Of a stretch of DNA of 64,000 nt, positions 10,621 to 23,130 are shown one piece after another (positions within the stretch are counted from its first letter, which is position 1; every line of letters starts with the position of its first letter). The stretch covers positions 22,136,805 through 22,200,804 of the forward strand of contig NC_052132.2 of assembly GCF_016086655.4 (NCBI RefSeq). The letters run 5' to 3'. This stretch comes from Lepeophtheirus salmonis. Lineage: Eukaryota; Arthropoda; Copepoda; Siphonostomatoida; Caligidae. The translations under genes and the position numbers were made by a program. The notes under the pieces were generated by a model. It was not told the origin of the DNA, searched no databases, and saw only the letters and a program-made list of their open reading frames with translations.

Positions 10621-11170
10621 TGAAATAGCCACCCTTTACCGGAATCATATGCAGAGACAAATAAGCACCTTGACCTCGTGCAGATCCAGCATGGCCCATT
10701 TTTACTAGTTCTGGGTTAGAACTTTTAATTTACATTCCCTGGATTGATGGATAAGACCAAGGAATAAATCACACTTTCCAACAAGACAGTTCACCAAGGC
10801 CAAAAAAGATTAGGATGTATAGGCTACAAAATGTCTTTGCTTTTGGATCCCTAATTTTCGGCTGCAAAAAGCCCAGACCTGAACCCATGTGATTTTCTAT
10901 CTCTGGGGAGGGTCGGAACATGAGGCCTGTGCCAAATATAATTTTCCTGTAGTAGCCCTGAATAAGTATATTACTCGTACAATGGCAATGTTGGATCCAC
11001 ATAAGGTCACCTGGGCCTACCAAAGCTTCCCATAGGGAGTGGCGTAGGTTATCAAAAGAAAATATAATGTTATAAATTGTAGCTTAAATTTTAATTTTTA
11101 AATAATAAAAAAATTATGATTGTTCGTTATAAGGCTTTAAAGATTTTCAATTTTTCTGGATCACCCTGTA
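10621..11170 (+). mobile_element. Mariner C-terminal remnant with 3' end
   Basis: A decayed mariner C-terminus read across three frames: a PWIDG then GINHTFQQDSSPRPKK segment (second catalytic Asp block QQDSSP), KSPDLNPCDF followed by RVEHEACAKYNFPVVALN (third Asp block and after), and a Trp-containing tail. The right end GGATCACCCTGTA at 11170 is a typical mariner terminus in this window. The N-terminal half is absent. Frameshifts in every block show it is inactive. Confidence 0.72.
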
Positions 11171-12259
11171 GTTAATTATAGAACAATTCATGATAACTTC
11201 AGGGTCCTCAGTAACAAAAAATTTACATGTAGCCAATAAATTTGTACAAAAGTTAACCACGTGTTTGTGGTTTCGCCACTTAGTTTTACTTTTGGCTCTC
11301 TGTTATAGAATATGTATTGTAAGAACGATGATTTATTCCATTCAGGCGCTACAAAAATGAACAGAAAGCATGAATGGCACTTATTGTTTGCTTATACTTC
11401 AAACCTAATGCAGTTACAGACCACCATTATCACAGTTCCTAAATATAATGTTCCTTTTTTATAGAAACATATAAAATGTCTTGAAATGGTTTCCTACTCA
11501 GATATTTTATGAATTTAGGAAATCATTTTATTTCTTCCTTAAAAGTGTTTATTATTTCTTGCAAAACAATGAATCATTGTTGTTGTAGTAAAGGCTTTCA
11601 TTTTTGTTTTGATATATGCAAACATTTTAAAGTCTTTTTTATATATGCTAAAAACATTGTTGTATATATTTAAATATGTACATATTTTAATATATAGGAT
11701 ACTTTGAGCACATTCCTTGTAAAACAAACTGAAAAAACAACAACAATTATAATGTATTTATTTTGAACTAGGAATTGAAATATATTATTTCTAATATATA
11801 TTTAAGTACTTATATTTAGGTCTGGGACTTTAGTAGAGATCAAGGGTAAGACAAGAGCAAAATTTATAATATTTCCGTAGTTTATATAACAAATTCTTCA
11901 TCCTTTTGCTATCAGTTAAATAGTATTCATCTAAATAAAAAACTCACTCCATGAGTACAAATGCCAAAGGATAATTAACCTAACATACATTTTGTAAAAA
12001 AACAATTAGGGAAATATGCCAAAAAATGATAGTTAATACATTGATATATACGATTGCACATTTTAATTCAATTTAAAATGATAGTATTATAAATAGGTAT
12101 TGTGCATATGCAATATATGTCATAAAAACGTTGTAGCATAATTCAAATTTTAAATTGGATTGAATGAATGAATAAAAATTGTTATAGTCATATTTCAGAA
12201 TTATATTTCCGGCAAAAATGTTTTTGCCCATCTTTTCTAAAACTAAATTTGAGATATTG
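11171..12259. other. AT-rich spacer, nothing recognised
   Basis: AT-rich sequence with chance open frames only. Confidence 0.5.
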
Positions 12260-12740
12260 ATTTTAGGTGCTGCAGTCTGGGAGTGGCTTTGACATGCACT
12301 GAAAAGTTGATGTCGAAGGGTTTGGCATCAGTGCTGTAGGGGGGACAAAAGTAGCAAAAAAGTGTTCAAAAGACTCATTCCAAAGAGTCTTGGAACGGAG
12401 GAGATAGGGTTCTTTCATTGTTGGTGTCAACAATGGCCTTTAACCCCTCACGAGGCTCTTTCCATCCATTTTTTATAGCTCTCTGAACAGTCTAGTGTGA
12501 AACCCCGAAATCTCTTTCATGGGCCCTCATGGACTTGTGGGTATTTACCTGGGCTGGTTTCTTTAACTCATCCGGATCCAGTATGGCTTTTTTGACAGAG
12601 CCTTTCTTAATCTCCAACGTTCCGGACATTATGACGCTGCAGACGGTAGTACTGAAGACGGCCAACTGCTTGGAGTGTGCGAATGGAAATTTGTTGATCA
12701 CGTTCAAGTGTCCTTTTTTTGACTTGTACGGAAGCTAAAG
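12260..12740 (-). mobile_element. Internally deleted mariner, copy 1
   Basis: Minus-strand mariner derivative lacking its catalytic core. The N-terminal part is the most open: 71 codons from 12707 include VINKFPFAHSKQLAVFSTTV, the Lys-rich EIKKGSVKKAILDPDELKK and NTHKSMRAHERDFGVSH, the helix-turn-helix region. A TAG stop replaces the Gln of the next TVQRAIK block. The sequence continues through GWKEP and a MKE..LLRSKTL-like segment, then jumps directly to C-terminal sequence (STDAKPFDINFSVHV, equivalent to SPDxNPLDF). The first two catalytic Asp residues and everything between are gone. The same junction occurs in the copies at 24826 and 42955. Confidence 0.8.
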
Positions 12741-14369
12741 ACCTTAGGTTGGTTTTGTTTCCTAACTAATTGCTGATGCTTAAATAAATATATCGCAATA
12801 TGAATCAATTTCTATCACCCAACCTTAATTTATTATTAAATTAGTAAGTTTTCAGATTTCAATGACCCCCCTTGTACTAGCAATAGTCCCTGCAATCACC
12901 TAGAGTTATTAGGGATTGACAAGCAGAGAAACGTTGCTTGAATAAAATAGATTTGCTATATTTATATACGTAAGCTATCTCCCCACAAAATCATACGTGT
13001 TACTTCACGCTTTTCATGAGCACACTCACAGTTAGTTACTCAATACTCCATGATAACAGCTTGATAAATAAAATACACTCTTCATATTACCAATAACAAC
13101 AAAACTTGCACCCTAATTTTTCTTATGATTTAGAACCAAAAGTCCACCCCTGCTTTTTTTTCTTTTTTAATATTAAGCAATATTGGTACAAATGTTCGTT
13201 GATAACCTCATCTAAATTCACAGTTATAATTTTCAATTTAACATAATTTACTTTCTTTTGATTTAATAGAAGCTTTAACTACAAACGCTCTTTGTTAAAT
13301 GTGAGACCTCAACTCAGATTTTATACAGTATAGATTTGTATAAAATAGGAATGGACTAAAAATCTTAAAATACTTCACTATTAGTATCTATGTAATATAA
13401 AAATTTTCAAACTAGTATTGATTCTGCATAAATATTTTTAACAATAAAACCAATTTTAGATGCTTGCGTTTAATATATTTTCTCTTATTATAAAAAATAA
13501 ATAATAATCACTGAAAAAAATTGTGTTTGTAACAGCTTAAGGCAAATTAGAGAAATAAATATTTTAAAAAGGAAAATACAATTTAAAAACATATTTAATT
13601 TATTCTCCTGTTAACTTCTGTAAATAACAAGAAAATAAATAAAAATATTGTACACATTATATTTATTAAAATTAAACCTCCAAGAAAAAGTTTCGTTTTT
13701 TCATTAAAGTTTTCTTGAAATATATAATTTGTTACGTGACAATTTGGACTTTTTGACAAAAAATGTATGTAAATATATGAAATAAATATGTCACTTTATA
13801 AAGCTTTTTTATTAGAAAGTTTAAGAAGGAATTTCAATATTGACATTTATAAATCATTTTTGAATTTTGTAATATTTTTTTTTGATAAATTGTAGCAAAT
13901 AATTCGAGTAAATAACTGGGAAGGGCTACAAAATGAGACAATTGTTACAATATCATTTAATCATAATTTTTTTAAATTCAAATTCGATTTTTAACTGTTG
14001 CAACTCTCCCCAACGAATTATGCTACTTTAATGTAGGTGTGGAGAGTTTAAACATTTGACGATTTGCATTTAAAAACAATTGGTGAACAAACTACTGATC
14101 GGTGAAATATCCAAGTTAATTCAAACAATAACAAAAAAATTTACAGTGATGATCTTATCTATGATCACTTAATTTAAATTTAAATAATTTAGAAATTTAT
14201 TCGTTGACTGTCTTTAAACTCGGTGAAAACTATTTTTGAGTAAAGTTTCGATTTAGTTAAAAACAATACAAATGAGAACTAGTGAAATGTAGAAACAAAG
14301 TTTTATAATTTTGAAGCTTCTATCATGCAGTATATCTCTCATGCCAATATCCAATGAGTTCGGGCGCAG
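12741..14369. other. AT-rich spacer, nothing recognised
   Basis: A 1.6-kb stretch that is very AT-rich. No gene, transposase block or repeat recognised. Confidence 0.5.
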
Positions 14370-14960
14370 CAAAACCTATTTTTACCGTGCTAGGGCTATA
14401 TTCACCTCTATCATAGCCTTGACGTTGTGACCAGTACAGACAAAGTCTGCCCCTCCATTTTTGTGGAAAGGTAGGAGCGGCTCAATGCAAATGCTTACAC
14501 TGAACTTCTGGAATTTGGGCCAGATAAAAGTTCGGGGACAACTTTGTTTTTACTCAAGATGGAACTTCGTGTAATCGCACCGCTAAGACCCATGCCTTCC
14601 TGAGAGACAACTTTACATACTTTTGGAACCTCAACAAGTGGCCGCCCTCCTCTCCAGACGCAAAACCCCTTGTACTATTTATCTGGGCGCGTTTGGAGGA
14701 GAGGGCGTGTGCTACTCCCCACAAGAGTGTCTAGTTTCTAGAGGCTTCCATCAAGGAGTGGACCAAGCTGGAATTTGACTACATAGTCAAGGTCTGCAAG
14801 AGATTTAGACTTCGTATTGAGGCAATTATTAGAGATGTGGGCACCCATATTGAATAAAAGTTGTCCCAGGCACTAGTTTTAGAGGATTTTTCAAAATAAA
14901 TACCTTTCAAAACCTCTTGTTTAAATTATATTCTCGAAAAATTGAAAATAATAAAATGTG
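14370..14960 (+). mobile_element. Mariner C-terminal half remnant
   Basis: C-terminal half of another mariner lineage. In order: SIIALTL and SAPPFLWKG (region between first and second Asp), ERLNANAYTELLEF, VFTQDGTSCNRTAKTHAFLR (second catalytic Asp block), DNFTYFW, KWPPSSPDAKPLVLFIWARL (third Asp block, with NPLD changed to KPLV), EERACATPHKSV and IVKVCKRFRLRIEAIIRDVG then THIE and stop. The C-terminal frame is unusually long and legible, so this copy is younger than its neighbours, but the front half and the 5' end are missing. Confidence 0.82.
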
Positions 14961-15337
14961 TAACACTAGATAAGATAACTCTTTAATTATACTGTGTAGA
15001 ATATTATCAATACTGAGACAAACTAGCTCCGTGTATTTGAGTGTTGCAGCTGTCCTCCCTAATTCTCTAACTAATTTCGTATTCAATCTCTACATACACC
15101 TCCTGGGATATTGTACATTCAATGCCAAGGTCATTAATGATAATGAAATTTGAATTCATATATGATATTTTATCCTCAGATATCCTTAGTATATTTTTTT
15201 ATCCGTGAAAAGCTTTCAAAAGGCAAATACAAAGTGATAGTAATTGCTTAATTTTCTAGTCACAAATGATAGATATAAATTTGTCAATGAATATTCTTTC
15301 AACAAAATGTGAGGAGAATGAAATATGATATAATTTA

Positions 15338-15492
15338 TACGCTCAATAGGGACAAGGGATTCCACGAGAGGGGCATTATGAGGTTGGACTCTCGTGGGAA
15401 ATAACTATCGAAGAGAACAGGGCATACTTGGCTTAAATCAGATGATTGTAACACTTCTTATTAAGCAAAAAATACGAAATTACTTTTTGCCC
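15338..15492 (+). mobile_element. Mariner 3' end fragment (Mos-like C-terminus)
   Basis: About 155 bp equivalent to the last part of the elements at 37104 and 45183. It encodes LNRDKGFHERGIMRLDSR, matching the FxNRxxxFYExGIxKLxxRW end of mos-like mariners. It ends in AATACGAAATTACTTTTTGC, nearly the same as the 3' end of the element at 37104. Confidence 0.75.
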
Positions 15493-16380
15493 AAGCTAAT
15501 ATGAACCAATGAGAAAACATGTGATACTTACTTTCGAACAAAATTACGAACCCAGTATTATTTTTCATTCATAATATGCTTTTTATTTTCAAAGGTTGTT
15601 TTATTTTTCAATTACATTACACTTTTAAATTAAGTAATTTAAGCTTTTTTGTACTTTACTACTCACTTTTATTCCATTACCAGAATGGAAAGGAAAGAAG
15701 ATAAAGGTTTTATACGAAAAGTAAATTGAAACTAACGAAGTAAATAATTTATTTTTCCCTTGCTTATTTTTAGGTTTAAAATTACAATTTTATGCATTAG
15801 ACTAATGTTAAAAATGTACTTTAATAGGTACTTAGGTATCTAGTAATGAGTAAAAACTTGAAATACATGAGAAGGAAAACTTTTTTCCATATCATCATAT
15901 ATATTAGATGTCCTTAAGGGTAAATAAGCAGGGAGATTTTTGCTCTAAATAGGCAAAATTTTATTATGTATTACGCTGTGTTTTTTTTTTGTAGTTTTCA
16001 AATAGTCTATATAGACATATTATGACTATTAGTTTCATAAACAAGACAATTTTATGAAAAGGTGTTCCTTTTTTTGTTACTGGTAAGACAGTATTATCTA
16101 TATCTCAGTAGTTTCTATAAGATATACAATATAATTACTTTATCTGGGGTATTTTTAGACTTAAAATAATTTAAGACATATTTTGTAATGCCAAAATTCG
16201 ATTTCAGTACATAAATCGAGAAAAAACTATCTATTTATATTCGTGATTTTATCACATATATTTTATCATTAGTTTCTCAATTATTGATAAATTATCAAAG
16301 AATGTTTTTATCCGTTCATTTTATTTATTTACGCCTAAGACTAATGAAAAACGTCATTTCATTTATTTTCCTTTTTCCAA
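15493..16380. other. AT-rich spacer, nothing recognised
   Basis: AT-rich sequence without recognisable features. Confidence 0.5.
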
Positions 16381-16653
16381 ATGGTTGTACCTATGTTGAG
16401 AGTGGTGAAGGATATAGTATGGCACCACTTTGGAGTGAAACTCATCCAGCCGGATTGGTTTGTCGTAACGTCACATTTATATGATGAGTGTCTCAAAATA
16501 GAGAACATTATTTCCAAGGTCCAGAAAATGCTCTACACGCCCAACCATTCTCTAAAGCAGCATGTCACCCTTGATCAAAAGCATGGACTCCTTCTCATGC
16601 GAAGGCACATCACTAGCCACATAATAATTTTTAATGATAATATTTTTAAATGA
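16381..16653 (+). CDS. Unassigned ORF, coding-like patch
   Basis: A 90-codon open frame whose composition is less AT-skewed than its surroundings. Its protein includes VKLIQPDWFVVTSHLYDECL, KIENIISKVQKML and a His-rich end with KQHVTLDQKHGLL. It starts at ATG and stops in AT-rich DNA. I checked all frames by eye for mariner blocks and found none. It might be an exon or a fragment of an unrecognised element; coding status is unproven. Confidence 0.25.
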   Translation: MVVPMLRVVKDIVWHHFGVKLIQPDWFVVTSHLYDECLKIENIISKVQKMLYTPNHSLKQHVTLDQKHGLLLMRRHITSHIIIFNDNIFK

Positions 16654-17044
16654 CATCCATTAATTTATTAATCTTGACCTGCTTCTGTATCTCTGAGAAT
16701 TTTTAATGTGAGATTTACTTGTTATAAGCCTCCTTAAAAGGGGGTAGTCTTTTCTAATTATAGTTAATTATATAAATATTAGTAATTTTATATTATAGAT
16801 ATGTTCATAAACAATTTTTTAATGGACATTGATGTCCCAATTTAACTATAACTGATAAGTTAGAAATTACTTGTACTTGATGTTTGTGGTAAGGTGATAT
16901 TTGAATTATACTATGAGTATCTACGTACTTATATATGTATATAATATAAAATAAATATAGTAATTAAAAAAAAAAAAAAAGATTGATATGGATTTGATTA
17001 AAGAACAATGCCAAATAAAAGGCAAATATTTTTTTTTATTACAA
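16654..17044. other. AT-rich spacer with short inverted motif
   Basis: AT-rich. Near 17009-17028 the sequence ATGCCAAATAAAAGGCAAAT forms a short imperfect inverted motif next to the mariner remnant. It may belong to the end of that element. Confidence 0.35.
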
Positions 17045-17470
17045 TTCAATATAATCACCTTTGGCGTCAATAACGGCATTAACTTCCCGGGTACTGGAAA
17101 TTAGCTCGGATGTTGTGTTGCAAATGAATATGTTATTGCGTCGCTCAACTACACCTTACACAAATAAGTCCATGGGGTTGAGGTCTGGTGAGCTAAGGAG
17201 GCTAAACACTAGGCCAACTTTAACAAGGGACAAGGAAATAAACAAGAACATCGGCAAAAAATAATATGACAACCAAGTCAACATTTTCGTTGCTGTGTGG
17301 TATGGAGCAGATTCTTGTTGCCAAACAAATGGCCTTCCAGCTGCAACTTCCTCAGTCAAAACAAAAGGAAATGTACAGGCTTAAGAAGTTTGCTATTTCA
17401 ACGCCGTTTTGTCCTGCATAGATCACCACAAGGATACTCTACCTTTTCCATTATTTTGGAATAAATACTT
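17045..17470 (-). mobile_element. Mariner C-terminal remnant
   Basis: Minus-strand mariner fragment. The frame at 17156-17359 begins EEVAAGRPFVWQQESAPYHT (second catalytic block, normally QQDSAP, with Asp changed to Glu), passes through a hydrophobic decayed stretch, and ends LLSSPDLNPMDLFV (third catalytic Asp block). After a stop it continues as GVVERRNNIFICNT and VNAVIDAKGDYIEL, the C-terminus. The Asp-to-Glu change alone would disable catalysis. The upstream half is absent. Confidence 0.82.
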
Positions 17471-18169
17471 CATTGATTGATGCCTTTTTTAGTTGACACC
17501 AAACACTTTTGACTACCCGCCAAAACAACGAATTTTAGTGATAGATTTGAGTTTTGTCTAGTTCGAGTAACATTCGAATCCAACACTATAAAAAGTACAT
17601 TTTAATAATGTGGCATCTATGTATGTACTTTCGTTATATTTTAAAGAACAGTATAAGACGGTTAAAACATTGAAGATTTGAATCAATGACTAATAATAAT
17701 AGATAAAACACTAAACCGTTTCAATATTAGACTCCTAGTAATGTAAAAAATTAAAGGAATTCAATTAAATATATGTATGAAATGAGTAATCATTTGACGG
17801 TCATTGTTCCTCTTCAATAAAAAGTTATTTGACAATTTTATCCATAAAGAAAAAATAATTCTAGTGTTTATTAAAAATCATCACTTGTGAAAATTAGATT
17901 GATAAGTAAATATTTGTTAATCCAACCATTTTAATAAACTAGCTTGTATTACAAAATACTTCAACTATAAAATTTCGAAAAGTTGACCTCCCATTCCATA
18001 TAGATATATTATTACTCTTTTTTTGTGTGTATATTAAAGGTGACACGTTTCGCCTTAATAAAATCAGAATTATAGTCCACTAAATTTGTGTTCTCCCCTT
18101 GTTATGCAAAAGGCGTAGACCTCAAGTACTGTAAAATGAATAATCACAATACAAATTATTGATTTATAT
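17471..18169. other. AT-rich spacer, nothing recognised
   Basis: AT-rich sequence without recognisable features. Confidence 0.5.
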
Positions 18170-18490
18170 AGTTAGTAACCAAATTTTTTCCATAAATATT
18201 ACTGAATTTGATTGCAATAGACGACAAAAAATTGTTCAAAATGGTCGCCATTTGCAGAGATTTCAGTCTTAGAGTCTATTAAGCAAGAAATCAAAGTATG
18301 TACGGTCCACATCTTTGGGAATGTACCCCAATCTCTAATTAGGGAGGCTTTCAGTACATTAAAATTAGGGTGGGCTTCTTGCAGACCGTCTATTTCAAAA
18401 TTAACCAGATTTCTAAATCAATTAGATTCAAATTTGGACTGAATACAAGCTCAAAGTTGTTGCTACAAAAGCAACTGAGTCTCATTTCAC
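18170..18490 (-). mobile_element. Old mariner C-terminal remnant
   Basis: Minus-strand, strongly decayed. Pieces in order are FSPNLNLIDLEIWLILK (third Asp block SPDLNPLDFSIWSILE, with Asp changed to Asn), EAHPNFNVLKASLIRDWGT, a PKDVDRTYFDFLLNR segment in a second frame, and KTEISANGDHFEQF, the C-terminal INxxGGHFE-like end. Three frames are needed, so several indels have accumulated. The plus-strand open frame over the same bases (18370-18594) is a shadow. Confidence 0.65.
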
Positions 18491-19091
18491 TTTTCTATTA
18501 TATTGGATCCATAAGAGTAGACACCTTTTTGTTAAACTCTCAACTCAAAATACGATTACTTTTGCATAAATATGTATGTTCAAAGTTTACTTAATGCATA
18601 AATAGGTTTATTTTATTTTGATAACATATCTATGTAAGTAATTATATAAGTAATCAAAAGACTTTTTTAGAGATTTCCAATTTACGACCAGATTTGATAT
18701 TCTTGACATATTAATAAATTTAAGAAAATTTAATGCATTGTGATATCATTTATTAGTAGTAAAAATGTATATTTGTATTCAAAGTTTTTTTCTCTTGGCC
18801 TCAAATGATTTCGGATTTCCTTTTTTTTTAATTTATAAAGTTAGCTCCTTTTATATTTTTATTACCGATATTTTTACAAAAAAAAATTTAAACTTTAAAT
18901 GTGTGCTATTATTATTAAACCAAAAAAAGTTTCTATTATATAAAAATTTATTATAAGCTGCTGCGCCCTGTATTAAACTTATAAATACATGAAATTTTTT
19001 CTCAAAAAAAAGAAGGTCATTAGGGGGCTTAAAGTAATCAAAATAAGCTTTGTTAGCTTATCTAAGTATAAAATAAACGTACTGTAGATTT
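18491..19091. other. AT-rich spacer, nothing recognised
   Basis: AT-rich sequence; the Phe/Leu/Lys-rich open frame near 18765-18956 looks like chance. Confidence 0.5.
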
Positions 19092-19420
19092 TGGGCATGT
19101 TAAAAATATAAATCGAAACTCAACATGGTAACCCTAACAATTTGTAAGAATATTTTTAGGAGAGCAGCTTAGCTATTATGACGTTTCATTAGATAAACTA
19201 CAATTAACTCGGACAAGGGAGGAGGGGAAGAAGGAAATAAATCAGGACATTGGTAAGAATTACTCCGTTGTCGATCCACAATACTATTGAGTCAAACATG
19301 GACTCACAATTTTAACTCCACAACAAATCTTGAAGGTTATTCCTCCTCTTTTAGGAACACACACGAGTATGTTCAATCAAGTTTTGGATATAGTTGTATG
19401 TTGTAGAAGAGAAGTTTACT
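19092..19420 (+). repeat. R1 dispersed repeat, copy A
   Basis: Longest plus-strand copy of an unnamed repeat (R1). Diagnostic pieces are CAACATGGTAACCCTAACAA, GGAGAGCAGCTTAGCTATTA, CGTTTCATTAGATAAACTAC, GGACAAGGGAGGAGGGG and a right part ending in TTTTAGGAACACACACGAG. The same order occurs at 39222, 51885 and, inverted, 40035 and 46425. No long ORF, tRNA-like head or clear terminal inverted repeat is visible. Confidence 0.8.
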
Positions 19421-21634
19421 ACTCAGGAGGTACATAAAAAATAATAGACAATGAAAAGAAAAGTCATTCTTTAGACTACGAAATTCTCCCCCCCCCAAAA
19501 AAAAGGGTCAACTACACTCGATTTACATCACTAATAAATAGAGTGAGGGCTATTAAAACTTTTCACACTCTCAACAGATGATCAACATTTTTGTAGGTGC
19601 TTGCTAGAGTTTTTTTTTTTTTTTTTTTTTTTTATAGAAACGATTAATGTTATACAAAGTATACATACTAAATATTTATGTATATAAAATTTGTTTAAAG
19701 GTAGATATGAAACGATGTAAAAAAGAGGAACAAATATACTGTTTTCCATTCTTCATATGTATGAATAGAAAAGGCTGAAGCAACTTTGTTTTTATGAGTT
19801 TAGTAAAGAGAACAAGTTTTGTATACTAGCTGTTATATTGTGTTATTTTATTATTTAGGAGAGAAAATGTTCTATATATCACACATTATATTATTACGCG
19901 TACGGATTATGTGTGTAATGCAACTTGCAGCACACAATTTATGTACAATTTAAACAGTCCCCATATAGGTCAAAAACTAATGGGTTTTTTAATTTGTTTC
20001 TCAAAATTCGTATAATCTAATGAGTATTACATAGATATTTTTATCAAAATAAACAAATAATGATTTTACTAAAAGAATAATCATGATGAGACCCCAAAAT
20101 CATGTTGTTAATATTTTTTTGAGATAGGCACTTTTTTTCTCGATATAAGTTTTTTTAGCATTTTAATTAGTATTTAAGAGTTCCAAACGTAAGGAATATT
20201 AGAAACACGATGCAAAATTTAAAGTAAGTGAATATTGTAATTGTTCAACTTCTTTATCATGTATTTAAATACGTTTTAGTTTGGGGTTTATTTTTTACCC
20301 AGTTCACTGACTGACTTTTTGATTAAAAAGTGTGCATTATCGGAGGATTACTTACTAAAAGTCAAAATTATTCAATTAGTCGTTTGAAAATAGAAAAAAT
20401 ACCATACACCGAATAAAATAAATATGTGTAGGTTTTACTCCAGTAATTAAACTCTGCAGTTAAAAAATAGACGAAAGCTTGCAAGCCAAGATAACTATGT
20501 CATACAAACCAGTCCTGATTCTCTAAATGCCGTTTATGTAGAAGTAAAAATCATTTACTTGGGAAGATACAACCAGGATCCAATTCCAATACAATTAAAT
20601 AAAATCGTGTGAAGGAAAATACATTTTTTCGAGAACTTTACAAAAACTTACAACGCTTATATAACACCTGGTTTTTTGTTTCTGTTTCTTTTAGTAACTT
20701 ATTTATTGTCTCCTCAAATGTCATGATTGAAATTGTAAAATGGTTTAAATTATTAGTACTTATATTTTAGTTCTTTAAGACTATTTTTATATTAAATTTA
20801 ATTTTACTAATTTTTTTTAGAGCATATTTTCATTTATTTTTAAAGTTATTATAGAAATAATGTAACAATTAATTAATGTAAGTGTGTAAGTTTTAAAAAA
20901 AATATATAAACAACTAGCACGAAAACGCTACCTTAAAGATAGCAAATTAAAAAGATTTTATTTATATTTAGCTTTTTTATGTTAAAATTCTAAGCTAAAA
21001 CGATCTACTATCAACTATAATTATATAATAGGTAAATTTATATTGTAAACCTCCTTCTATAAAATATTTTTTGTTGTTTTCTGTCCATTTGATCTAAATA
21101 TAATAAAACTAAATATAAAAAAGACTCGCTCACTATCTAGAAAGAGGATCCACCCATGAAGAAAAAAAAATTGTTTTAACGATGTAAATCTTCTGTTCAG
21201 AATTAGATCCAAATTGCAAAACATGATTTTGATTATATTACACTCCTCATAAATATAGGAAATTCTGCTGAAAATGCGTTTTGTTTTTTTAACATACGTT
21301 TTGTGATTGTTTTTAATTAGATTATTATTTTATTGATTCTACATTTTTTTAATCAAACATCCATTTATTTGTCAAACTCTTTTTTTTGATTTTGTTTTTA
21401 GTGAGGTGTTTTTCCCCCTATTTTTGTGATTGTTTCATTAATATTTATCGTCACTGTGTTGAACGTTTCTTGTGGCTGTTTAATAGTAGTTATAAATGAC
21501 CTGCTAAAAAAAATAAAGGATTCTTAACAAAACCCCCCAAAAAACAACCATTTTGTTACGAATAAGGGTTAGCTTAGAAATTAGGTGATTTTTTTTATAA
21601 AGAACATTTATCCTTATTTTATTTTTTATAATGG
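19421..21634. other. AT-rich spacer
   Basis: More than 2 kb of AT-rich sequence. It holds a C run followed by an A run near 19489-19505 and a T run of about 27 near 19608-19633. I see no coding signal. Confidence 0.5.
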
Positions 21635-21724
21635 AAAATATGTTTGAATTGGGGGTTAGAAATTTGAGAGGTTACGTCATCGGCAGGCCAAATAATTTAT
21701 GCAATAGTGGAACTATAAGGCTTA
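21635..21724 (+). repeat. Repeat pair R3, copy 1
   Basis: Shares GAATTGGGGGTTAGAAATTT and then a GGTTACNTCATNGGCAG stretch with 23035-23130, same orientation. It runs directly into a mariner 3' end here, but not at the second copy. Confidence 0.75.
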
Positions 21725-21830
21725 GGCCTGTTACATTAATGATTATGAGAGCTCAGACGCACATTTATTTTATTAAAATTATATTGTTGAAATTTAAAAT
21801 TCAAAGTGTTTAGATTTTAATGGAACATTC
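21725..21830 (+). mobile_element. Mariner 3' end fragment of the deleted-mariner family
   Basis: About 105 bp matching, in reverse complement, the ends at 24826 and 42955. It shares GTTACATTAATGATTATGAG, the ATTCAAAGTGTT block and TTAGATTTTAATGGAAC at the terminus. No transposase sequence of note remains. Confidence 0.75.
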
Positions 21831-22198
21831 AGTAATTAAATAAAACTTTTTATAAGTGTAATTTGCATTTAACATCAAATTTCCTCTAGATTCAATAGTT
21901 AAAAGTTTATTCTCCTGTCGGGCCATATTATCTTTGTTTGATAGGAAAAAAGATATTCATTTCTCGTAGCTAAGATCATATAGAGATCATGCATTTGTTT
22001 TAAATTACTTTTTTTTTTAGATATATAAAGTACTTAAATAAAAACGGCTTAAAATGGTTGGTACTTCATGAAAATATATCCTTTTAAAATAAATTACCAT
22101 TTTATTGTTGCGTTTGGTGGACGATTATGTTTTTTTTTTTTTTTATCTTTACGTCGTTTTGACTTTCAAAAAATTTATTTTAAATTAAGTCTATTCTT

Positions 22199-22242
22199 AA
22201 TACCAATATTTTGTACCGGGACTGGTACAAAATATAGGTATT
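22199..22242. repeat. Near-perfect hairpin
   Basis: Two 19-base arms (AATACCAATATTTTGTACC and its complement) differ at one position and enclose a 6-base loop, GGGACT. It stands out in AT-rich sequence. It could be the core of a foldback element or a short palindromic repeat. Confidence 0.9.
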
Positions 22243-22699
22243 GGAATTTCCGTGTTGTATTCTCGATACTTTATTCGCTATAAATATATTTAAGAAAGGT
22301 CCTTAAGGGTAATTGAGACATGCACTTACAATATGGAAGGTTATTGTTCGATCAGTATCTTGCTCCTAAGCAGTCCTTCCTAAGATACTAGTTCGCCGTT
22401 AGAATGTACTATGTAGACAAAGAAACGCTGTGCAAAGAGTATAGAAAAAAGAAAACGCTCAACTTATATCGGGGATAAATCGCTTTTTATTGCAAACAAC
22501 TTGAAATAATATGGTCAATCATCAGTGATAGAAATTCTCTGAATTTTTTAGTTGACACGTTATTTTTTTTTTTTTTTTTTTTTGGAATTGTTAATCTGAA
22601 GAATGAATTTTCTTTTCCTAAGCAGTTGTTATTATTATTTAATGCCTGAGTATTAACGTCCTTCCCTAAAGAGATAAAATAATATTCAAAACCTTATTG

Positions 22700-22812
22700 T
22701 ACATTGGAGGGGGCACATAAAAGACAGAGCATAACCCTGAGGATGTGTTGTGGAGTTATAATTGTAAGTCCTTGTTGGACTGAGAGTAGAATTGGGAATT
22801 GAAGTTGTTTTA
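22700..22812 (-). repeat. R1 dispersed repeat, copy B (partial)
   Basis: Minus-strand right-hand part of R1. In reverse complement it reads TACTCTCAGTCCAACAAGGA, CTTACAATTATAACTCCACA, ACACATCCTCAGGGTTA and TCTTTTATGTGC, matching the R1 right half at 39380 and 43650. Confidence 0.78.
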
Positions 22813-23034
22813 TTTATAAATATGTAGTGCCGACTTTTTTAACGCTTCTTTTGACTGTCAAATAGAAATAATAAATGGATGCCTAATAGCATTGTAAAAA
22901 AGAAAAAAAAATTAAAGGTATCTTTAAACCAAAAAAAAAAAAAAAAAAAAGACATGCACTTACAACGGCGTCCGCAGAATTTTGGATCCGGTAAAGTGCG
23001 ATCTTAGAAATTTGATTACTTATTTTTATAAAAT

Positions 23035-23130
23035 ACAATTTGTATAGAATTGGGGGTTAGAAATTTAAGTGGTTACCTCATTGGCAGAAGAATTTATTTA
23101 TGATGTTATGGAACTTCAAGTTCCAATATA
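23035..23130 (+). repeat. Repeat pair R3, copy 2
   Basis: Second copy of the GAATTGGGGGTTAGAAATTT repeat seen at 21635, with several substitutions. Its right flank differs from copy 1. Confidence 0.75.

Noticed and set aside
22199..22242. Hairpin as a transcription terminator
   Set aside because: The context is eukaryotic intergenic DNA with no gene upstream and no U-tract logic, so a terminator reading is not justified.
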